This document shows, in pieces, positions 55,761 to 64,000 of a stretch of 64,000 nt of DNA. Both the position numbers and the translations under genes were made by a program. The notes below the pieces were generated by a model. It did not search any database and was not told the DNA's origin. It worked only from the letters and a program-made list of their open reading frames with translations. Every line of letters begins with the position of its first letter. Within the stretch, counting starts at the first letter, position 1. The DNA comes from Psococerastis gibbosa (taxonomy: Eukaryota > Arthropoda > Insecta > Psocodea > Psocidae), in the NCBI GenBank assembly GCA_963971405.1, contig OZ020484.1, forward strand, positions 33,316,770 to 33,380,769. The letters run 5' to 3'.

Positions 55761-56199
55761 CTCAAGGTCCCCTTGACCAATGGACCGTGCCCCACCGCAT
55801 CAAGATATACAGTCAATTATTTACTCCCGGTCATAAATAAAAACAATCGTTGAGAAACCCGTCACCGAATGTTGTCCAAGTCTATTCTTTTTGTTGATTA
55901 ACTTTATATATTGGGCAACCTACAAACCTGCCAACAAACTAACCAGTACAACAGCCAGTGGACCATTGGGAGCTGCAGACATCTTGCTTTAATCAAGGTT
56001 ACATCTTTCATCTATTTTTCTTTCAATTCTGTTGACTTTCAATCAGCATCTAATCCTGCTATTTAATTAAGTTTAGCCAGGCCTAGTTTTATTTGAAACC
56101 GACTTGCTGGTAGGGTTTTCATTTCTTAACAGCTGCTATAGGAGCTTGTTGTCAATTGTGTATTTTTCAGTCTTTCTATTTACTTTTAATCAGCAAATA

Positions 56200-56790
56200 A
56201 GTATCATTTTCCAAAACCTCAAAGACGTAGCACAAAAGAGAGACCACTGTCACGACTCTCGGCAAAGAGACGCACTCCTACTATACCAATCTCAGCTTGG
56301 GAAAACGTAGCTACACATACCTGGCACCAAAAATATTTAACCTGATCCCCGTAGACATACAAAGTTGTACAATTAAAACTTGTTTTAAACACCTTCTAAA
56401 CTTATGGCTTCATGAGAAAAACAGATTTAGAAAACTTACTATTCCATGTAGAACAATAAAAATATATTTTCATCAACACTTTTTTTTTACTCAACTTAAA
56501 GAACAAAACTTATATTTTCTATTAACTCTTTTCTAACATATAAACTTTTACATATGCGTAACACATACCTGCACACTGTCGTAACAAATCTGAGTTAAAC
56601 TGAAATGGTGTGCCGGCCCTAGCACATGGAAACACATTTGGGCTGGTTATAATTCCTTGTAAAGTATTGAATGTAATATAACTTAATTTAATTTAGCGTA
56701 TTTAAAGTTAATTTTAATTTTGTCATTTTATGTATACTTGTCTTGTTGGAAAAATTGGAATAACTATGTTTGATTAAATTTGATTTGATT
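56200..56790 (+). mobile_element. LINE (CR1/L2-like) 3' end
   Basis: Reading RSYTYLAPKIFNLIPVDIQS, then FKHLLNLWLHEKNRF, followed by a UTR ending in TTTGATTAAATTTGATTTGA, the short-repeat 3' terminus typical of CR1-like LINEs. Confidence 0.65.
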
Positions 56791-57909
56791 TTAATTATAC
56801 TTCTAAATGTAAGTCCTACAGTTTTTGAACACTTGCAATGCCCCCAACAAAAATCTGCATCTAAATCGCCACTAGCAGTATTTCTGAATAAATCTACCTA
56901 AAACACAATGAAAAGTTACTCCAATAGGGCAAAAAAAAATAAGGAAGTAAGAAAATGTAATTTCATCGCATGCTGTGCAGCCCCCCCCCCCCCCTCACGA
57001 GATCATTCGCTGTAAAAAATATTTTTCTGAATAAAATCCCTCTGCTCCTTAATCTGACCTTGTCTTAACTTCATTTCCAGCAAATCCAAGATGTAATTTG
57101 ACTTTATTCAATGACAAATCTTCTTACGGGGATTTGGTTGGGTCAGAGGGATAAAAACGGACGTCGCAAATAATAGCCTAGTTATTATTATGATTATCAT
57201 CATTATTATTTAGAGAGTTGAGGTGACAAGGGTCTTGGGATCCTTTGAACAGCATAATTATTGGGATCACAGCAGTGCCAATTAATGAACTGTTGAAAAA
57301 CAGCAGCTTAACCTTGTTAGCAAAGACCTTCAGTGGCAAGTCAATCAGATCGACCTGGTCAATGTAGGCAGCCCCAAAACAGTCGTCGCAAGCAATAGTA
57401 TGTTATGGTGATAATTTTTGGATTATCAAAGTATTTTTCTATGTTAGCTATGGAAGTTACATTACTAACAATCCCCCACCAAAGTGGACTGGATCCGTAT
57501 CACAGGAAATCAGTATCAATTACGTCAAAATACATAACATAATCTCTCTTGTAGTGCTAAATTTTCTGTCACTCAGCTTGGATAGTATCACTTGTGCAGA
57601 TAGGTCACTGACCAGAACAATAGAGTAATAGAGATTGTATGCCATGGTCAGGCGGTTCGGGAGATTTTAAGGGCATCAGTGATTACTGCAAGAGTTCTGT
57701 GTGGTCGCGCAATGTCTCAGCAACTGCGGTCTCAACATAGCGCTAACGTTAGATGAACACTATGGCCCGGTACACACGAAAGGTTCGACAAGCGGGAGTT
57801 GCCGACGTTTTGTTTTCACTGCAGGAAATGGTTGGTTCGAACATTTCTGATACTGGTACTCGAATCTCCGATCTCGCCTATATAAAACTCTAATTTGGAC
57901 AATGCATAA
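56791..57909. other. No gene recognised
   Basis: A C-run at about 56982-56995. A minus-strand frame of about 65 codons (57405-57195) includes VDLIDLPLKVFANKVKLLFF, possibly LINE-derived but not identifiable. Confidence 0.3.
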
Positions 57910-58300
57910 GGCGGGGATTCCACCGACCGGCTAGGGCTAAATACAAAAACGGTGACGTGGTAGCAGACATTCAAGACTTAGGCGGGGTTTCCACCGAACT
58001 CGCATTGCAGAATGCAAATGACATTGACGGAAATGTTTGTTTTACTCTATGCCATAGTTAAAATTGATCAATGATCATACAGTAAAATCACAAACAAACT
58101 AAAATTAAAAAACGGCGTCATGGGATATGTTAAGTACAAACATTTTAATAGATTTCTATAAAAAGAAAAATTCTAATTTCCGTCAATGTCATTTGCATTC
58201 TGCAATGCGAGGTCGTTGGAAACCCCGCCTAAGTTCTGAATGTCTGCTACCACGTCACCGTTTTTGTGTTTAGGCCTAGCCGGTCGGTGGAATCGGCGCC
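57910..58300. mobile_element. Nested PIF/Harbinger-like MITE composite 2
   Basis: Outer ends GGCGGGGATTCCACCGACC and GGTGGAATCGGCGCC, flanked by TAA on both sides. Inner MITE 57981-58229 lies at the same position as in composite 1, but its core reads in the opposite direction (TGTTTTACTCTATGCCATAG first). Confidence 0.8.
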
Positions 58301-58972
58301 TAATATGTCAAGTGCTTTCCTTCGCGGTCCACTCCAGAATTCATTCTTTCCATCGCCGTGCCGCTGGTTGCATCATTGAATTATCTTCGCCGTTTATACA
58401 TTGCACAATGCAACTTTTACTTCCATTCGTCCGCATTTTTATTAGTTTTAACACTCTTCTGTCTTTTATTATTTCCTATTAATTCTTTCTCCAATCTACA
58501 GTTATGCAAGTTTTGAGCACTTAAGTTGCTTAAGTCGGCAATTCCGTTGGAGAAGATGACAATGCAAATATAACGTACCCCATTCACGGAAAGACCGCTC
58601 CTCTGAGACAAGCTGATTTGTAATCAGTGCGTTATGGGGAGAGAACTTGGGACGACATTCATGTTTCAAGAGAGACAATCGGTGGGGGGTGGGCAGAGAA
58701 GGGACATTTGAGCGTCCCAATGATATTACGTTTTTCTAATGGCTGGTCATAGGAGACGTGAAAAATATGTTTTTGATGTACCATCTCTCCTATATAGAAC
58801 TATAGGAAAAACGTTTCGTGCGTAAAAAATCAAATTTGACAGTAAATGTCATTCGTAGAGCCATCATAACTGAGACGTCATAAAGTAGAAGAAATGTTGC
58901 TATACATTTCGATGTACGTTATGAGGCCGTCACTAACACCGATCGACCACGCATATTGAACTCCCGAAGGCA
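58301..58972. other. No gene recognised
   Basis: A strong plus-strand acceptor-like tract (TTCTTTCTCCAATCTACAG at 58485-58503) has no usable open exon after it. Confidence 0.3.
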
Positions 58973-59603
58973 AGCACGTAGCCAGGATTTTATTTCGGGG
59001 GGGGGGGGGGGCTAACCTAACTACCAGGGGGTATGGAATAGCCGGCCGCCATACCAAGTTGAATCCAGCGGACAAGAGCAGGTTCAAAGCTGCAGATAAC
59101 TTGGTCGTGTGCACAGTGCCGGTAGGGAAACATGGTAAGACTTGTCCTGGTCAACTCCGAACTAATCGTGTGACTTCACTGTGTTTCCCAAGTGGTTCGG
59201 AATCCACTATAATCAGGAGATCCACTGGAGTCCTATGGGCCCACGCCGTGGCCTGGGACTGTGTCAAACCATACTACTACTACCCCCAGTAAAACGGTGG
59301 GTCCGCCTCCCCCCCCCCCCCGGAAATTTTTAAGAATTTACATGCAAATACACACAGTTTTAGTGTTTTTAGAGGGAGAAAAAAATTACAGGTGAAACAT
59401 CAAACTGAACAATGCAAGGATGAAAAAGTGTGATCTCTTCCATACACGGAATATTGAATGTAAAAATTACTTTTATTAATCAGCTCCATAATAATATATG
59501 CAAAAAACTAATTTCACTCATTTACAATAATAATCTCCTTTTTTACATTTTGGGGTGGGGGCTTCAGCCCCCAAAGCCCCCTCCATGGCTACGTGCCTGC
59601 GGC
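58973..59603. mobile_element. 'GTAGCCA' poly(G/C) MITE split by SINE-like family B
   Basis: Left end CAAGCACGTAGCCAGGATTT with a G-run near 59001, right end CATGGCTACGTGCCTG. Family B sequence fills about 59040-59290. No clean target duplication was found, so the pairing of the ends is inferred. Confidence 0.5.
59040..59290 (+). mobile_element. SINE-like family B, copy 5
   Basis: Contains AAGTTGAATCCAGCGGACAA, GTGTGCACAGTGCCGGTAGG and CCAAGTGGTTCGGAATCCAC. Confidence 0.65.
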
Positions 59604-60610
59604 CCAAACCCCCTCCCGTTCAGAGACATTTGTATATTGATAGAAATGCAAATATTAGTTTACAGTGACTAAAAATAAAATTGACTCAATTTATTATTTT
59701 CTTAATTTTCCACGGCGGAACCGGGGGTACCCCCTTTCCAGCTCCCTGAAGAGTTGTGATGTGCTGGGATCTGCGTCTGACTCTATTTAATGACTAGATG
59801 TAGGCTCCAATCAATGTAAAATGACCTAGGTATTAATGTTACTTATTAAACTATTGTATGCACAAAATGAAATATCTATTAATTTATACTGTATGGCTAG
59901 CTCCCCTCCCCCATAGGCAAGTTCTAGATTCGCCTCTGAGCATGACATTGGGGTTTTCTATAGATTGTTCTGTCACCACGCGTCGTGACTGTCTTGGTGT
60001 GAATATTATTGTATTTTGTCAGTAGAATTAATTATTTAGGGGTGCTCAGCCCCTTCTCCGGAAATTCGAAGATACAAGAGCCTCTCACCACCACATCGCC
60101 CGTTTTCAAAATGTTTCAATGATTGCGAAACATAAACTCAATCACAGTCACACAACCACAACTTTCCCTTAATCAATTTAAAACCTCCCCAACCCAGTGA
60201 ACCACCCCTGGACTGAATTCATTCACAGTCAGACGCGGGTCCCTGCTGTTATTAAGTTATTAAATTTACAGAACGTGTAGCCTAATAGTTCCATCTCCAG
60301 TGAATTCTGCGGAATGTGCCGGCAAATAGAAGGATATTACGGCAAATGAGATGTTGGGCTGACCGCCTCATTTCCCGCATACCCCATCAGTGCAATCCCC
60401 CACGTTTCCCCCCTCCCCCGGCCGAAGCTCTAGGCTACGCCAGGTTTACCGCATCATGTACTTAACTAATATAATCCGTATTTCCTGAGACGTATAAATT
60501 TATCGCATTATGGACTATCACGCCCCTGTTGAGAGAATATGCGGTTTACTTGTGATTATGACGCCAAATTATAAATAGTTATATTGCAGTATTATATGGT
60601 TTATAAACAT
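59604..60610. other. No gene recognised
   Basis: No coding motif or foldback of note; composition is mixed. Confidence 0.35.
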
Positions 60611-60722
60611 AACCGAAAATTAGAGGATATGGAAAAACTCTTGGTGGGATTCGAATATAAGTGTAGATCGTGGGTTCGACTCCCGCCAAGCCCAATTTTT
60701 CTATATCCTCTAATTTTCGGTT
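60611..60722 (+). mobile_element. tRNA-core element with inverted repeats, copy C (best ends)
   Basis: 27-bp terminal inverted repeats with one mismatch, beginning AACCGAAAATTAGAGGATAT. The interior has GATCGTGGGTTCGACTCCCG then CCAAGCCCA, a tRNA-like T arm and acceptor strand. Confidence 0.75.
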
Positions 60723-61520
60723 AAATATAAATATTGTTGTTTGGCCAGAAGTATAAATTATGGGCTCTGGGCTCTTTCATTTCATTTTTTTTTGGGGGGG
60801 GAGGGGAGGGTGAAATAATTTAAAATTTGAAAAATTTCACTGGGGCCACAAACGGATTATTGAAATCTCCCCCCCCCCCCTCGACTCATGAACAGTCACG
60901 GCCGGTACTCGGGGGTTTTAGGGGGGTGACAAGAACGAACATTATTACGCTCACTACGCCAAATTGTAGGAAGATTTTGTGCAAGGTCTCTGGAAATTAT
61001 AGACTAGCCATTTTACAATTACAGACGTTACACATACATAATCACAAATTTCTGGTTTAAATGAAAATTAGGTAGATATAGGCCTACTACAATAATTATT
61101 TCTCGGCCTCTTTAAGAATCCAGTATGAAAACTGGATGACCTTCCTAGGGATTTTTCGGGTTTGAGGACAATAATGGGAGATATCACGAATGGTAATTAG
61201 GCTGAATACCGATGTTACGTTACGCTCTAGGCCAAATACCCAAATATACAGGTATTCGTGCATACTTTATGTGCTTTATTTATTTTTTTACAAAACGCAG
61301 TCGTTCACTAGAAAATTTAGGGCTGAACCCCCAAATTTTAAGGCATCATAATTTACACATTCATAGGCTTTTTCATATTTTTTTTTGTAATTTCACTGAT
61401 TGGAACATATTGGCGTACTAACGAGGCGTTTCAACCGGTTGTAATTTATTTTACGTGTCAACAATCCAAAAATTATGTCACACAATACAAGTGTGGGCCA
61501 AAATTCGCCCAAAAGGAAAA
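60723..61520. other. No gene recognised
   Basis: G-run near 60789-60797 and C-run near 60868-60880; otherwise AT-rich. Confidence 0.35.
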
Positions 61521-62343
61521 GAACCAGTCCGAGTTAACTCGAACATGCTTTCCACTTTATCAAAATTAGTAGATAGAGAAAATGAGTAATTTCATGGTAA
61601 ATAATTTTCCTATGGTTAAATTTCCGATGTCTCGGGGGGGGGGGGGGGGGAGGGGGGTGTCCACCTGACGTCACTGGAAAATTCTAGATAGGTCAGACCA
61701 ACACATTGCCACTCGGCAATACTGGCAATACATGCATTTGAGCGTGAATTTCCTATCATTTTAAAAAAAAAAAACATTTTTTTGTACAAAACGAAATACT
61801 TTTCTGGGAAAGCAACCTGTCCGGTTTCATTACTCAATTTAACACCTAAAACATGCCTGAAAGTAGAAATCATCGATAGAAGGGTTTCACAGAAAAATTA
61901 TTTTTTAGTCATTTTTCATGAACATTTAGTTATTTTTATTTTTTTACCCCCAGAAGCAAATTATTAAGGGGCAAGCGGCCCCCACATTTTATCAACATTA
62001 ATAACGACTACAATATATGTGAATTTAAAAGAAATCGTTGGAGCCATTTTTGGGAAATAAGTTTCCTAGACGTTTTTTTGGAGTTTTTTGAGAATAAAAC
62101 CCCCCCCAAATTGAGTTAGCCCCAAATAAAAAATATTGTTCCGAGGTATGACTTTTGTAAACCTACATGCCAAATTTCATCAAAATCGACTTAGTAGTTT
62201 GCCCGGAAATCGACAGACATTTCGTAAAAAACACTTTTTTGAGTTCCTGGAACCTCAAAACGTGTAAATCCGTTGAAATCTTGGAATCAAAAATTTCGAC
62301 TGTCACAAAGCTTTCCTTATACTACGTATAAATTGGAAAGCAA
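61521..62343 (+). mobile_element. F870 repeat, copy 5
   Basis: Full co-linear copy with poly(G) at 61635-61650, but the CAGACAGA tract is reduced to one unit (62212-62220). The left TIR reads TGCTTTCCACTTTAT (one change); the right is ATAAATTGGAAAGCA. Confidence 0.8.
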
Positions 62344-62552
62344 TAAAGACAATTTTTATTCTTTCTCTCTTTCTTTCAGTACTTGCTGTAACATTCTAAT
62401 TCATGGTAATATATGGTACATTCACCATTCATTTCGTAGGCTGGTAGTTGTTAGTAGTACATGCATAGTAGACAATTAATTATAGTAGTAAAGTTGACCT
62501 TGCTTTAATGAAGTAAACAGCATAGACACTGCACCCGATAAAAAATACTAAC

Positions 62553-62741
62553 CTGATCTTTGAACCATTTCACTTTCATCATTTCCGGGATTTCAAACCT
62601 GTGATTATCTAACTCTTCTCTTTTATCTGCTGTTATTTCGGAATGCGACCCTATGTAAGCTAGTAAATAGAATGAAAGCAATGGGGAATCTAGGATTTTG
62701 ACTGTGGGTTTTTGACGAAATAAGTTCTCATGCAAAGCCAT
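62553..62741 (-). CDS. Unidentified protein, first coding exon (63 aa)
   Basis: An ATG at 62741-62739 with A at -3 and G at +4 opens 63 codons that end on a codon boundary at a donor, CAG|gttagt (intron from 62552). The peptide begins MALHENLFRQKPTVKILD, has a short hydrophobic stretch LLSFYLLAYIG (residues 21-31) and a charged tail ending MMKVKWFKDQ. Codon use and composition look coding. I do not recognise the family and found no following exon. It could also be an internal fragment read from a chance ATG. Confidence 0.45.
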
Positions 62742-62820
62742 AATAAATTAAAAAAGTGGCCAGATGAAAAATTCATATAAAACGCAAGCTTTGAAATGAA
62801 ATTTTCAATTTCTCATCTGC

Positions 62821-62850
62821 AGCCTGATCCTGGCGATTATAATACCGGTT
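62821..62850. mobile_element. Single end of the 55249-type MITE
   Basis: AGCCTGATCCTGGCGATTAT then AATACCGG without a partner end. Confidence 0.45.
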
Positions 62851-63004
62851 TCAGCCAAAGTCAACGGTCATAATTTTCTTGTCAACAAAATATTTTGAAA
62901 TCTATCTCATAAACTCGTTATTAAGATACATGTATGGTAAACAATCAACAAATTACTATGCATGAAGATCAAAGGATTCAATATTTTACATCAAAGCAGG
63001 TATA

Positions 63005-63730
63005 CCTGCAACAAAGGAGAACTACTTTAAAAAGGTTACTTTGCGTCATTTAGTAACGTTTTGTTGTTATATTTTCTTTATTGTAATTTTTTATACGATG
63101 AAAAATACAATTAGTTTACCTACCGTTCGAAAGTCATGAGGTTTGTCTGAACACTTGTTCATCGTTCATGAAGTGCTCCTTAAGAGAAATTACAAAAGTT
63201 AAATTTAATTATTATTACAATAAATGTAACTTAAATGTAACTAACAATATAACTATTCTAGGATTCTAAATAAGTTTTCTAATTCTAAAAAGTTTTTTTT
63301 TTTAATGTTAGGTGTCTAAGCTGGAGAAATAAATAAATAAATAAATACCCTATCTAATCTCCATACTTTCTAAACTATCAAGTACTACAAGTAGGCCCAC
63401 TAGGTACAGATTAGATTGCCCTTGTTGGCAATACGCAAAATCATTAAAGTCGCTGGAGAGACGATGGACGTTGATTCACTTGATATGTTGGACCCAGGGC
63501 AACTGCGATGACTGAGCGTCCGGCTTTCCTATTCCGCATATGTGTTCCGCTATTCCCTCTTTAAAATACCTTCCTGTTTGCTTAATATAAAAAAAAAACA
63601 ATCCTTGTATAATTACAGTCTATAGTGTTGCTAAGGAGCTAAGCCATTGATTTCGTCCCTTTCTCCAAATTAGACTTGTATTTTAATTAGTTATTTACCC
63701 AGCGCGTCCACTGAATAATAGAATCCAATG
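63005..63730 (-). mobile_element. Decayed Penelope-like element (GIY-YIG part)
   Basis: Parallels 25310-25700: AACTACTTTAAAAAGGTTAC, then TAGTAACGTTTTGTTGTTA; further on CATATGTGTTCCGCTATTCC, TTTCTCCAAATTAGACTTGT and TTACCCAGCGCGTCCACTGA match the GIY-YIG and linker region. About 330 bp of unrelated AT-rich sequence splits it. No open frame remains. Confidence 0.6.
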
Positions 63731-64000
63731 GGGTTGTGGTAGCCTACCGTAAGCGGGTCCAAGACATGACCTTGATGTCTTATTAATTAGGTACTGTACA
63801 CAAGTACCTTAACTATGCGGTATCTATGCACTGTATTTGAACCATTTCACTGACCATATTATTTCCTGGACTGCAGTATATGCAGCCTCCAGTCCCAGCC
63901 CAGCTATTATCTAACCATCACCTGTTTATTAACTCGCACATGTATATTAGCCATTCGGTTTTGCCAACTAATGATGTTTATGGGGCAAGGAAAGTAGTTA

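Noticed and set aside
57195-57405. Minus-strand frame with VDLIDLPLKVFANKVKLLFF
   Set aside because: Vaguely like LINE tail domains, but too little matches to assign it.
58485-58560. Second exon of the NRF-like gene after the strong acceptor at 58503
   Set aside because: In the required phase it meets a stop within eight codons and shows none of the expected NRF-domain residues.
1-64000. CRISPR arrays, bacterial operons, LTR or capsid-bearing elements
   Set aside because: No spaced short repeats, no ribosome-binding-site gene clusters and no gag/protease/integrase, envelope or capsid motifs were seen in either strand.

Overview
The window is gene-poor, repeat-dense animal DNA. It has long introns with GT-AG splice sites, non-LTR retrotransposon (LINE) fragments, Penelope-like elements, several tRNA-derived SINE families and many short inverted-repeat elements (MITEs). 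The mix of arrestin, a nose-resistant-to-fluoxetine (NRF) domain, arthropod-type LINE tails and a Tc1 transposon suggests a non-model invertebrate, most likely an arthropod. That placement is an inference from family resemblance. No CRISPR array, operon, rRNA gene, intact tRNA gene or recognisable LTR/viral element was seen.

Host genes. The left 28.6 kb is mostly one arrestin gene on the minus strand. Four exons chain in frame: 28607-28414 (start codon), 25054-24980 (75 nt), 14694-14653 (42 nt) and 5047-4912 (the conserved arrestin N-domain start). The rest lies left of position 1. Inside its 10.3 kb intron, on the opposite strand, sits a complete two-exon gene of the FOP/CEP20 centrosomal family (16361-17458). 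On the right, 48081-48291 looks like a signal-peptide plus NRF-domain first exon (+), and 62741-62553 is an unidentified first coding exon (-).

Mobile DNA, left to right: hAT-type MITEs with 8-bp target duplications (197, 5606, 8487, 23922, 27850, 29397, 36084, 38208); five copies of an about 0.85-1.15 kb non-coding repeat with 15-bp inverted ends (10095, 12011, 13297, 21699, 61521); a 308-bp tandem/inverted array (14965-16085); LINE relics; a Penelope-like element (25093-26635) with inverted ends, an end-only relative (33781-34003) and a decayed third copy (63005-63730); a Tc1-like transposon (30390-33648) split by a hAT-like insertion; PIF/Harbinger-like MITEs, two of them nested composites (43620, 57910); and a three-armed foldback element (52737-53231). 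Four copies of a small element carry a tRNA-like core between terminal inverted repeats.

How the parts relate: the genes are unrelated in function except by position. The most gene-relevant insertion is the Penelope-like element whose end lies 38 nt upstream of the 75-nt arrestin exon, where a branch point would be expected. All identifications are by eye from sequence; no database search was possible.
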